Made by a program: the position numbers and the translations under genes. Under the pieces are notes generated by a model. It was given only the letters and a program-made list of their open reading frames with translations. It was not told the DNA's origin and searched no databases. From the NCBI GenBank assembly GCA_020721745.1, contig DYMC01000057.1, positions 1 to 7,959 on the forward strand: DNA of 7,959 nt. Reading direction: 5' to 3'. Positions 1-6,313 of this stretch are shown one piece after another. This DNA comes from Lentisphaera sp. GTDB taxonomy: Bacteria > Verrucomicrobiota > Lentisphaeria > Victivallales > GWF2-50-93. The first letter of the stretch is position 1. Each line of letters starts with the position of its first letter.

Positions 1-3
1 GCG

Positions 4-29
4 TTCACCGTTCGGCGTTCGGCGGTGAA
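4..29. repeat. Short inverted repeat at window edge
   Basis: TTCACCG (4-10) and CGGTGAA (23-29) are exact reverse complements, and between them lies a doubled GTTCGGC unit. It could be the end of a hairpin or terminator of a gene outside the window; there is no T-tract after it. Weakly supported because the window edge cuts the context. Confidence 0.35.
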
Positions 30-42
30 ATGGCGGACACAA

Positions 43-90
43 ACTTTGATACTGTGATACTGTTACACTTTGACACTGTGATACTTTTAA
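43..90. repeat. Tandem array of six 8-bp units
   Basis: Six consecutive octamers are visible: ACTTTGAT, ACTGTGAT, ACTGTTAC, ACTTTGAC, ACTGTGAT and ACTTTTAA, at 43, 51, 59, 67, 75 and 83. The consensus is ACTKTGAT. The array ends 3 bp before the GGAGGG ribosome binding site (94-99) of the zinc-ribbon gene, so it occupies the place where that gene's promoter or leader would lie. Whether it is a regulatory spacer, a slippage-prone microsatellite or the edge of a longer array cannot be decided here. Confidence 0.8.
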
Positions 91-105
91 CCTGGAGGGT
101 TTGAC

Positions 106-339
106 ATGCCTATATTCGAATTCAAATGCAAGGCTTGCGGGAAGATCTTCGAGAAGCTGTCGAAGGTCACAGATAAAAAGGCCAACTGCCCGGACTGCGG
201 CAAAAAGGCGGAGAAGATCCTTTCGGCCTTCAATGCGATAGGGAATTCGCCTTCCTCGAAATGTTCTTCAGCAGACACATGCTCGTCCGCCGGCAATTCA
301 TGCTGTTTGAATGGAACTTGCGGAATGCACAGGGGCTGA
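106..339 (+). CDS. FmdB-family zinc-ribbon protein
   Basis: A 77-residue protein of the FmdB/CxxC_CXXC_SSSS small regulatory protein family. It opens with the family hallmark MPIFEFKC and carries two zinc-binding knuckles, C8-x2-C11 and C28-x2-C31, about 16 residues apart, as expected for one Zn ribbon. The tail from about residue 48 is rich in Ser and Cys (C53, C59, C66, C67, C72), a common low-complexity ending in this family. The start is fixed by GGAGGG (94-99), 6 nt before the ATG. FmdB proteins were named from formamidase/amidase regulation, but most members have no proven role; a nucleic-acid or metal-linked function is only inferred. The gene stands alone. Its TGA stop (337-339) lies inside an 11-bp direct repeat flanking a small mobile element, and the insertion leaves the coding sequence intact. 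Confidence 0.9.
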   Translation: MPIFEFKCKACGKIFEKLSKVTDKKANCPDCGKKAEKILSAFNAIGNSPSSKCSSADTCSSAGNSCCLNGTCGMHRG

Positions 340-342
340 GGG
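332..342. repeat. Left 11-bp direct repeat (target-site duplication)
   Basis: GGGGCTGAGGG is repeated exactly at 425-435, directly abutting both ends of the inverted-repeat element 343-424. It contains the stop codon of the zinc-ribbon gene. Exact flanking repeats at both element borders are the expected footprint of transposition. Confidence 0.75.
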
Positions 343-424
343 GAATGGCGCTAAGTTAAGGCGCTTTTGTTGGCGTTCACAGCTTCAGCGTGTGCTGTCT
401 GTGTCCCTTAACTTAGCTCCATTC
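343..424. mobile_element. 82-bp MITE-like element with 19-bp terminal inverted repeats
   Basis: The left end (343-361, GAATGGCGCTAAGTTAAGG) and the reverse complement of the right end (406-424) agree at 18 of 19 positions. The 44-bp interior has no coding capacity. The element is bracketed by exact 11-bp direct repeats (332-342 and 425-435), so its borders are defined to the base. Non-autonomous elements of this sort are mobilised by a full-length insertion sequence elsewhere in the genome. A duplication of about 11 bp is in the range reported for IS4-group elements, but without a transposase the family is only a suggestion. An alternative reading is a long-stem hairpin acting as terminator for the zinc-ribbon gene; the flanking duplication argues for mobility, and both may be true. 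Confidence 0.72.
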
Positions 425-435
425 GGGGCTGAGGG
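425..435. repeat. Right 11-bp direct repeat (target-site duplication)
   Basis: Exact second copy of GGGGCTGAGGG, starting at the first base after the right terminal inverted repeat of the 82-bp element. Confidence 0.75.
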
Positions 436-527
436 AGAGATAGAGGGGCGGGATAGCGGATGCTGGCAGTTTGCGCGGCATGCGGCGGCGTAGCCGTAGG
501 CGGAGACGGGGCTCCGCGCAAACACGT

Positions 528-550
528 CTTTGCGCCGGGACGGCGCAAAG
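528..550. repeat. Perfect 10-bp stem, 3-nt loop hairpin
   Basis: CTTTGCGCCG (528-537), loop GGA, then CGGCGCAAAG (541-550). The stem is perfect and GC-rich. It is not followed by a run of T on either strand, so it is not a typical intrinsic terminator. Its arms resemble those of the neighbouring 470-522 inverted repeat (TTTGCGC core), suggesting related repeat units. Confidence 0.6.
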
Positions 551-611
551 TACTTGCGGGCTTGCCACCCATTCTCCTCTGGAGAACAGGCGGGCAGGAT
601 AGGAGTTCGGT

Positions 612-662
612 GAATATTTACCCATTATTGAGGCAATTTTGAAATTGCCTCTGAAAATATTC
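612..662. promoter_or_regulatory. Nested palindrome upstream of the epimerase gene
   Basis: An inner 10-bp perfect stem, GAGGCAATTT (630-639) with AAATTGCCTC (642-651) and a 2-nt loop, lies inside an outer 8-bp stem, GAATATTT (612-619) with AAATATTC (655-662). The structure ends 11 bp before the GAGGA ribosome binding site (674-678) of the epimerase gene. The position suits an operator or a 5' leader hairpin. No ligand or regulator can be assigned. Confidence 0.5.
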
Positions 663-687
663 GCAGCAAACAAGAGGATCGCATAAG

Positions 688-2217
688 ATGAAACAGATGT
701 TGAAAGCTATCAGGGAGCTGGTGAAGCTCCCGGAGGAACAGATCAGGGAGAAGCTCCAGAAACTGGGAAGCTCGTCGCTGGCCCTCTATCCGGATTCGCT
801 GAACAAGGCGGGAGACTGCCTGCTCATGGTCGCCTCCGACAGAAAGTCCAAGTTCCTTCTCGCTGTTTCGGAGAAGAAAAATGGGATCATTGCGAATTTC
901 GCAGGAGGGCTGATCGAGGATTCGGGACTTTTCGCCAGGAAATGCCCTTTCTCGCCGGAGAACGCTGTCCAGATCAGAAAGCTTTTCCCCTGGACGGCCC
1001 CGGTCTCGCTGAGGAAGAAAAAAACAACGATAGGCTGCGGCGACAGGCTTGGCAGGGCCACGCCAGGGCACATATCGGCGATAAGGAAGTTCGATGCGTC
1101 TCCAGTTCTCGCCCAGCAGTCCATGCGGGAGCTTTCCCTCACGGGAAGAACCTACGTGAATGTGATTGATGATGTGAGCTTCCTCGTCTATCAGGAGGGC
1201 TTCAGGGATGGCTTTGGCGCCGATGGAGACCATCTCAAGAAGATGGAGGACGTGGATACGGCCCTTGATGCCGGAGCGACGATGATCACAGTGGACCTTT
1301 CGGACGCGATGAAGACGGGGTTCGCCACGAAAAGCCCTGCCGAGATTGACTCCGCGTTCGCCCAGCTTCCGCTCGAGACGAGGGAGAGGGTGAAGGGGAC
1401 CTATTTCGACAGGAACGTTGTGGCCGGAGCGTTGAATTTCGTCATTTCGCCAGCCGATGCCAAGCGCTGCGCCCTGATCTACGCCGAGGCGATGGATTTC
1501 GCCGCGGAACTCGGACGGCGCGTGAGGAAGAGAAAGGGAGGCGACGGAGTGGACCTGGAGATTTCCATTGACGAAACGACGTGTCCGACGAAACTCGAGG
1601 ATCATTTCTTCATCGTCAACGAGCTCGCGGCCAGAAAGCTCGACTTCGTGTCCGTCGCTCCGCGCTTCGTAGGCGAGTTCCAGAAGGGGATAGACTACAT
1701 CGGGGACGTGAATCTCTTCGAGGAGCAGTTCGCGAAGCACGCCGAACTGGCGCGAGGATGTGGGAACTACAAGATATCGGTGCATTCCGGCAGCGACAAG
1801 TTCTCGGTCTTCCCCGCGATCGGCAGGCTGACCAGGAGCAGACTCCACCTCAAGACCGCAGGAACCAGCTGGCTGGAGGCGGTCAGGGTCGTCTCGATAA
1901 GCGATCCGGGCCTCTACCGCAGAATGCATCAGAAGGCGCTGGATTCCTTCGCGGACGCGAAAAGACTATACCATGTCACCACGGACCTGTCCAAGGTCAA
2001 ATCCCTGTCGTCGGTGTCCGATGCCGAGCTGCCGGACTATCTTGCGCAGAACGAATCCCGCCAGCTTTTGCACATCACATACGGGGCGATACTCTCGGAC
2101 AAGTCGCTTGGCCCGGCCTTTTTCTCCTGCATAGGGGAGAACGAGAAGCTATACATCGAGAAGCTCGATGTGCATTTTACGCGGCATCTCTCGGAATTGG
2201 GCATCAAGAGGCGCTAG
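688..2217 (+). CDS. uxaE: UxaE-family tagaturonate epimerase
   Basis: A 509-residue protein of the UxaE family, whose characterised member in Thermotoga interconverts D-tagaturonate and D-fructuronate in galacturonate breakdown. Recognisable family blocks are GCGDRLGRATPGH (116-128), QEGFRDGFGADGDHLK (169-184), SIDETTCPT (293-301), APRFVGEFQKG (324-334), VHSGSDKFS (365-373) and HITYGAIL (462-469). The conserved Asp, His and Glu residues in these blocks are the likely metal and catalytic groups of a TIM-barrel fold related to class II aldolases (family knowledge). Length is normal for the family. The ATG at 688 follows GAGGA at 674-678 with a 9-nt spacer. A nested palindrome precedes the gene. 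Its stop lies 10 bp from the convergent kinase stop. No uronate isomerase, oxidoreductase, dehydratase or KDG kinase is nearby, so the true substrate may be another ketose or ketouronate; the family call is firm, the substrate is not. Confidence 0.85.
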   Translation: MKQMLKAIRELVKLPEEQIREKLQKLGSSSLALYPDSLNKAGDCLLMVASDRKSKFLLAVSEKKNGIIANFAGGLIEDSGLFARKCPFSPENAVQIRKLFPWTAPVSLRKKKTTIGCGDRLGRATPGHISAIRKFDASPVLAQQSMRELSLTGRTYVNVIDDVSFLVYQEGFRDGFGADGDHLKKMEDVDTALDAGATMITVDLSDAMKTGFATKSPAEIDSAFAQLPLETRERVKGTYFDRNVVAGALNFVISPADAKRCALIYAEAMDFAAELGRRVRKRKGGDGVDLEISIDETTCPTKLEDHFFIVNELAARKLDFVSVAPRFVGEFQKGIDYIGDVNLFEEQFAKHAELARGCGNYKISVHSGSDKFSVFPAIGRLTRSRLHLKTAGTSWLEAVRVVSISDPGLYRRMHQKALDSFADAKRLYHVTTDLSKVKSLSSVSDAELPDYLAQNESRQLLHITYGAILSDKSLGPAFFSCIGENEKLYIEKLDVHFTRHLSELGIKRR

Positions 2218-2227
2218 GCTGCAGCAG

Positions 2228-3709
2228 CTAGGACGCATGGAATTTCATCCATTCGTGGAGCAGTCTTTCGTATTCCAGGAGCTTGGCCCTGTAGATTTCA
2301 TGCCTGCGCGGATCCGGCTCGAAGCATCTCTCTATCGAGACGAAGGCCTCGACGGCTTCGTTGAATGAATTGAATTCTCCAACGCCCATTCCGGCGAGCA
2401 TGGCGGCGCCGGCGAGACCAGCCTCGCTCACCTTGGGACGCATGTAGGGCACGCCCATTATGTCCGCCTTCATCTGCAGCCAGGAGTCCGACTTCGCCCC
2501 GCCCCCTGTCGCTACGAAGCTTGAGCAGTCTATTCCCAGCGGCTTGGTGAGGTTGACATATTGCGCAAAATAGAACGTGACTCCCTCCATTATGCCTTTG
2601 AGGATTTCCCCTCTGCTGCTGCTTGTCCGCAGTCCGGCTATTATTCCCGACGCGTCCGAGACATAGCCTGGGGCGCCTGTCGGCTCGAAATAGGGCAGGA
2701 TGGTCAATCCGCTTGGCTCCGGAGGCATTTCCGCCGAGAGTTTTTCGTATATGTCCGGATCGTTTTCGGCCGACGCGAAAGTCCTGCGAAACCATTTGAC
2801 GAGGGAGCCGGCCTGGTTGAATATGAAAGACACGAAGAGGCCGGGGACGACGTGATGCTCAATGTTCAACCCGCATTGTCGCATCCGCTCCATGTCCGGG
2901 ATGCCCTGATAGACTGGAGTGATGCATTCGAACGTGCCGATCCCGTCCACGGCGCTTCCGGGGCGGCAAATTCCTGCGCCCAGCGCGTTGCAGCACTGGT
3001 CGTGGGCGCCCACCACGACCGCCACATTGTCAGGAAGCCCGAGCTTTCCGGTCATCGCCTTGCCGACATGGCCTGCGACAGTTCCGCTCCGCAGGCATCT
3101 TGGGAGCTTCGTCCTGTCCATGCCCGCCGTCCCGAGGATTTCTCCGGACCAATCCTCCCTCTTCAGGTCGAAGAGCATTGTTCTGCTCGCGCTTGAATGG
3201 CTTATGAACGGCTCGCATCCGCAGAGATATCCGAGAAGGCCGTCCCAGAGCACGAAATGCTCCGTCCTCGAGTAAAGCTCCTGCTGATGTTCCCTGATCC
3301 AGGCGAGCTTGGGGAAGCTATAGGCTGGCGAAGGGATGTTCGCGTTGATCGAGTAGAATTCCTCCTCGCCGATCTTCTCCATGAGTTCGCGAACATATTC
3401 CCCGCCGCGCATGTCCATCGAAAGGATGCTGTCGCCGAGAATTCCATCCTTCCTGGAAACCGGAACCGCCGCCTCGCCCATGCTGCTGACGCATAGCGCC
3501 TTCACCGGATCGGCGGAGGCTGAGCACGACGCCTCCCTGACGCATTCGCAGACGGACGAGAAGACCTGCCTGCTGTCGAGCTCGGCACCCTTGTCTCCGT
3601 TGTATAGTGTGGGATATTCGCGGTATGCGAACGAGAGCTGGCGCCCCCCGTAGCTGAAGGCTGCCGCCTTGCAGCCCGATGTCCCTATGTCTATCCCGAG
3701 AAGGCTCAT
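2228..3709 (-). CDS. FGGY-family carbohydrate kinase
   Basis: A 493-residue ATP-dependent sugar kinase with the full FGGY two-domain layout. Motifs are the N-terminal phosphate loop GIDIGTSGCKA (5-15), SMDMRG (97-102) in the substrate region, YSFPKLAWIRE (130-140), the catalytic-base block GAHDQCCNALGAG (234-246, Asp237), and the C-terminal nucleotide-binding block ATGGGAKSDSW (400-410). The chosen start is the ATG at 3709, giving MSLLGIDIGTS, 2 bp after the isomerase stop, with GGAG inside the end of the isomerase gene. A GTG at 3721 would add four residues and overlap that gene, but GGAG is then only about 1 nt away. Last gene of the operon, translationally coupled. FGGY members act on xylulose, ribulose, fuculose, rhamnulose and others. 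Next to an isomerase and aldolase it most likely phosphorylates the ketose made by the isomerase; the sugar is unknown. Confidence 0.92.
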   Translation of the reverse strand: MSLLGIDIGTSGCKAAAFSYGGRQLSFAYREYPTLYNGDKGAELDSRQVFSSVCECVREASCSASADPVKALCVSSMGEAAVPVSRKDGILGDSILSMDMRGGEYVRELMEKIGEEEFYSINANIPSPAYSFPKLAWIREHQQELYSRTEHFVLWDGLLGYLCGCEPFISHSSASRTMLFDLKREDWSGEILGTAGMDRTKLPRCLRSGTVAGHVGKAMTGKLGLPDNVAVVVGAHDQCCNALGAGICRPGSAVDGIGTFECITPVYQGIPDMERMRQCGLNIEHHVVPGLFVSFIFNQAGSLVKWFRRTFASAENDPDIYEKLSAEMPPEPSGLTILPYFEPTGAPGYVSDASGIIAGLRTSSSRGEILKGIMEGVTFYFAQYVNLTKPLGIDCSSFVATGGGAKSDSWLQMKADIMGVPYMRPKVSEAGLAGAAMLAGMGVGEFNSFNEAVEAFVSIERCFEPDPRRHEIYRAKLLEYERLLHEWMKFHAS

Positions 3710-3711
3710 CG

Positions 3712-5124
3712 TTATTCGCACGCTCCGGTGATCTCGTATCCCAGATATCCGGTGAACGCCTCGCGTAGAGCCGTCTTCCAGGCCCCGGCGCTAACTCCGA
3801 CGTGATGCCTGAAACCTTCGTATCCGACAGTCTGGAGCAGCTTTTGCAGGCCGGCGATCTTCGCAACTCCCGCACAGCCGAAGAAATCATCGTCAATCTT
3901 GTCGTCCGTGAACTCGCCCTCTCCCAAATAGAACACGAGCCTGCCGGAATCGGTCTTCGAGCTCGCGAATGTCATCGGAGAGGGAGCTATCCTTCCGACA
4001 TTGCATCCCCAGCCGCATCCGGGGCCCATCGCCTTGGCGAACATCGGATGGTCTATCACCCTTCCCTTGCAGGTCATCATCTTCTGAGGGACAGGTCCGC
4101 AGTGGAAGAGTATGCACTTGTCAGGATCGTCCCCGTAGTTGTTGTTCCAGTCCAGACAGGTGGCCGGACTTTCCGAGGCCAGTTTCAGCGCGTGCATCGG
4201 AATGGCGTTGCACACGTCGAGCTCGCATGCGGCGGCGATTCCCCGGTCGTTGAGCTCGCTCAAGAGGACGCATGGCGATATGCCGAGCTCCTTCTCCATC
4301 TCTATCCAGCAGCGCAGCGCGATGCAGTCCATCTTGTATTCGGCGATGATATCGTCAATCGCCACACCCGTCTTGACAAGCATGTCGAACTTCTCCTGAG
4401 GCACCCCGTCCCAGTTGGTATAGCCCTTTAGTCTTTCGGCCTTCTCTGCGAATTTCGCAGCCCCCACCTTCACACCGCGGACCCGCATGAACAGCTCCGA
4501 AAGGTCGAGAGCCTCGGTGGTGATCCCGTGCCTCTGGAGCGCAAGCTCGTCGAAGCGGACGGTCTTGAAGGCGGTCGTCCTCGCGCCTATTGCGCCAACC
4601 GTCAGCCTGCGCATGCCTTTCACAACCCTGCACACTGCGGCGAAGTCGCGGATATGCTCCTCGAATTTTTGACTCGACGGCGAAACCGTGTGGGGAGGAA
4701 ACGCCGTGAACGGCAGCCGGTATTGGCAGAACACGTCCATGACCGAGAATTTCCCGCAGAACGCGTCGCGCCTGTCGGAGAATCCCATCTTACCGGGCTC
4801 GTCCGGGTAGGCCTGGATCAGGATCGGCACGCCGCAATCCTGCAGCGCCGCTATCGCCCCGGTCTCGTCGCCGAAATTCGGCAGACAGAGTATGACTCCG
4901 TCGTATTTGCCCCTGTTCGCGTCCAGAAACTTGGCGTATTTCATCCCGTCCTCGGTCCCTTCCACGGCGCCGTATCTCGTTTCGGAGGCGTCCATGCAAA
5001 TCGATCCGTGCCCGAGTCTGGCGAGAATCTTCGTCATCTCGTCTCTCGCCTCGGACACGAGTTTTTCCGGGAAGAATCCGCGGTTCCCGAAATAGAGCGC
5101 GAAAGTCGTCTTGCCTTTCTTCAT
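3712..5124 (-). CDS. L-fucose/L-arabinose isomerase-like protein
   Basis: A 470-residue member of the L-fucose isomerase-like group (COG2407 type), which interconverts aldoses and ketoses using a divalent metal. Visible blocks are an N-terminal Rossmann-like half (YDGVILCLPNFGDE near 74-87, VPILIQAYPDEP near 99-110), RCWIEMEKELG (271-281), ACELDV (299-304), LDWNNNYGDDPDKC (324-337), FHCGPVP (340-346) and EGFRHHVGVSAG (436-447). By analogy with the family, the acidic residue in ACELDV and the late His pair are candidate metal ligands. Length is shorter than E. coli FucI (near 590) and typical of the related family. The ATG at 5124 follows GGGAGG within the aldolase 3' end, 2 bp after its stop. 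The gene sits between aldolase and kinase, so it likely makes the ketose the kinase phosphorylates. The sugar is not determined; fucose itself is only one option. Confidence 0.82.
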   Translation of the reverse strand: MKKGKTTFALYFGNRGFFPEKLVSEARDEMTKILARLGHGSICMDASETRYGAVEGTEDGMKYAKFLDANRGKYDGVILCLPNFGDETGAIAALQDCGVPILIQAYPDEPGKMGFSDRRDAFCGKFSVMDVFCQYRLPFTAFPPHTVSPSSQKFEEHIRDFAAVCRVVKGMRRLTVGAIGARTTAFKTVRFDELALQRHGITTEALDLSELFMRVRGVKVGAAKFAEKAERLKGYTNWDGVPQEKFDMLVKTGVAIDDIIAEYKMDCIALRCWIEMEKELGISPCVLLSELNDRGIAAACELDVCNAIPMHALKLASESPATCLDWNNNYGDDPDKCILFHCGPVPQKMMTCKGRVIDHPMFAKAMGPGCGWGCNVGRIAPSPMTFASSKTDSGRLVFYLGEGEFTDDKIDDDFFGCAGVAKIAGLQKLLQTVGYEGFRHHVGVSAGAWKTALREAFTGYLGYEITGACE

Positions 5125-5126
5125 TC

Positions 5127-6044
5127 TCAGTCCTCCCTTTGATATTTGAAAATCTCGGCTGAATCTTTAAGCTCCAGCTCGTCGTTGATGATCTTCAGCA
5201 TGGCCTTATAGACAGCGTCCTGCGCAACGGCAACACCCCTCGGGAGATTCGCCTCGTAAGGCTGGCGTATCGCGGTCGCCACGTTGATCTTGGCAATGCC
5301 GTGGCGAATCGACTCGAGCACATATTCCTTGCGGATCCCGGTCCCGCCATGAAGGACAAGAGGAACCCCGGCCGCCCTGTATATCTTGCCGAGATGCGCT
5401 ATGTCCAGGCGCGCGGAAATTTTCTGCTTCCCCTTCGCCGCGGCGGAAATCGCCCCATGGACGTTGCCTATCGCGACCGAAAGCCAGTCCGCTCCGCTTT
5501 CGGCGACAAATCTGCGGGCCTCTTCCGGATCGGTGAAACCTCTGCCTGACGCGAAAAGCTCCTCGTATGGGGGCAGGGGGCCTGCCTCGTGCCCCATCAC
5601 CGCGCCGAGCTCGGCCTCGACGGGAATACCGGACGCATGGGCAAGCTCGACGACTTCCTTCGTGCATCTTATGTTTTCATCGAGCGGCAGGCGCGAGCCG
5701 TCAATCATCACCGACTCATAGCCGCTGTCAATCGCCCGGCGGATGATGTCCATGTAGTCCACGCGAAGATTGTCCTCGTCTATGACCGGTATGTGGTCGA
5801 GGTGCAGGCGGGTATGCTTGGAAAGGGCGAATTTCCGATATTCCTCTGCCACGGCCTCCGGACTTTTCGACTCGAACTTCTCCCATTCGAGCCTGGCGAC
5901 CATGAGCAGCCCGAAGCTGTTGCAGTCTTTTATCGCTTTCACAACTGGCCCGACCATTGGCAGATACGGTATGTTGAAGCCGGGGATCGCCTTTCCCGCC
6001 GCCTCCGCCATGCGAATAAGTTCGCCGCTCTTCAAACAGGACAT
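5127..6044 (-). CDS. Class II fructose-bisphosphate aldolase family protein
   Basis: A 305-residue zinc-dependent ketose-phosphate aldolase. The family signature is complete: LHLDHIP (80-86, catalytic Asp83 and Zn ligand His84), SVMIDGS (111-117), VEAELG (142-147, Glu144), AIGNVHG (191-197, Zn ligand His196), VLHGGTG (230-236, Zn ligand His232) and KINVAT (252-257, phosphate binding). All expected catalytic residues are present, so it should cleave a ketose phosphate to DHAP plus an aldehyde. The segment LLMVARLEWEKFESKS (46-61), where classical members have a substrate-facing loop, looks divergent and hints at a non-standard substrate. The start is secure: AGGAGG lies 5 nt before the ATG. 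First gene of the minus-strand operon, divergent from a PocR/AraC regulator. Fructose-, tagatose-, or deoxyketose-phosphate cleavage are all possible; note that fucose and rhamnose routes normally use the unrelated FucA/RhaD aldolases. Confidence 0.9.
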   Translation of the reverse strand: MSCLKSGELIRMAEAAGKAIPGFNIPYLPMVGPVVKAIKDCNSFGLLMVARLEWEKFESKSPEAVAEEYRKFALSKHTRLHLDHIPVIDEDNLRVDYMDIIRRAIDSGYESVMIDGSRLPLDENIRCTKEVVELAHASGIPVEAELGAVMGHEAGPLPPYEELFASGRGFTDPEEARRFVAESGADWLSVAIGNVHGAISAAAKGKQKISARLDIAHLGKIYRAAGVPLVLHGGTGIRKEYVLESIRHGIAKINVATAIRQPYEANLPRGVAVAQDAVYKAMLKIINDELELKDSAEIFKYQRED

Positions 6045-6121
6045 TGTCGCCTCCTTCTTTCCGCTCTATTATGTCTTTCTGCTGGAATTTACATTGATGT
6101 CTTGGACTTAAGAATGGATAT

Positions 6122-6150
6122 TTTAGATAAATACATGTATATTTCTGCAA
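6122..6150 (-). promoter_or_regulatory. Candidate promoter of the aldolase-isomerase-kinase operon
   Basis: On the minus strand, TTGCAG (6150-6145) and TCTAAA (6127-6122) are separated by 17 bp, a fair match in spacing but modest in sequence to a sigma-70 promoter. It would give a leader of about 70 nt before the aldolase ATG. The -35 hexamer overlaps one arm of the inverted repeat at 6145-6182, which fits activator control. Prediction only. Confidence 0.3.
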
Positions 6151-6182
6151 ATTCATGTTCCAGATGCCGCAAAAATTTGCAG
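6145..6182. promoter_or_regulatory. Candidate operator in the divergent intergenic region
   Basis: CTGCAAATT (6145-6153) and AATTTGCAG (6174-6182) are exact 9-bp reverse complements with a 20-bp spacer. A GCAAA word also recurs as a direct repeat at 6147 and 6169, 22 bp or about two helical turns apart, the arrangement AraC-type dimers often bind. The site lies between the operon and the PocR/AraC gene, so it is the best candidate for binding by that regulator. Direct- versus inverted-repeat recognition cannot be decided. Confidence 0.45.
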
Positions 6183-6216
6183 GGGCAGGCATTTCCCATT
6201 GATCAGTAGTCCCAAG

Positions 6217-6231
6217 GCGGCCCGTGGCCGC
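6217..6231. repeat. GC-rich hairpin in the regulator's leader
   Basis: GCGGCC (6217-6222) and GGCCGC (6226-6231) form a perfect 6-bp stem with a 3-nt loop, about 80 bp before the regulator start. It could be a second protein-binding site or leader structure. An A/T-rich stretch, TAATTATAA (6251-6259), follows and may be part of the regulator's promoter. Confidence 0.3.
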
Positions 6232-6313
6232 AACCAAAAAGAATGCCCAATAATTATAAAGGTTTTCAACACAGAACCCTAGAAGTAAGGATCTAAAAGG
6301 AGGACGGAGCGCG

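Larger units (their letters stand above)
436..687. other. Hairpin-rich non-coding interval before the epimerase gene
   Basis: No convincing gene is present; short open frames here lack ribosome binding sites and recognisable protein sequence. The interval holds a series of inverted repeats: TTTGCGCGG/CCGCGCAAA (470-478 and 514-522), CTTTGCGCCG/CGGCGCAAAG (528-537 and 541-550, 3-nt loop), TTCTCC/GGAGAA (572-577 and 581-586) and the nested palindrome at 612-662. None is followed by a T-tract. They could be leader RNA structure or relics of short mobile repeats. Confidence 0.6.

Noticed and set aside
43..90. CRISPR-like array
   Set aside because: Units are 8 bp and contiguous with no spacers; this is a simple tandem repeat.
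528..550. Intrinsic terminator
   Set aside because: Strong stem but no T-tract on either strand, and no gene ends close to it.
413..673. Small open frames on both strands in the gap before the epimerase gene
   Set aside because: They run through palindromic repeats, are Arg/Leu/Ala low-complexity and have no start signals.
625..1929. Long 434-codon open frame on the minus strand
   Set aside because: It lies wholly antisense to the well-recognised UxaE-family gene, has no known motif, is rich in Arg as expected of a shadow frame, and lacks a clear ribosome binding site.
1581..2231. 216-codon + strand frame overlapping the epimerase gene
   Set aside because: Out-of-frame reading of the same DNA, Arg/Gln-rich with no family resemblance.
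3709..3721. GTG start at 3721 for the sugar kinase
   Set aside because: Ribosome binding site GGAG would be about 1 nt away, and the family N-terminus fits the ATG at 3709.
4528..5142. 204-codon + strand frame opposite the isomerase
   Set aside because: Antisense shadow of the isomerase; no ribosome binding site or motif.
6131..6140. Perfect palindrome ATACATGTAT as an operator
   Set aside because: Ten bases, A/T-rich and does not extend; within chance expectation for such a region, though it lies in the spacer of the candidate promoter.
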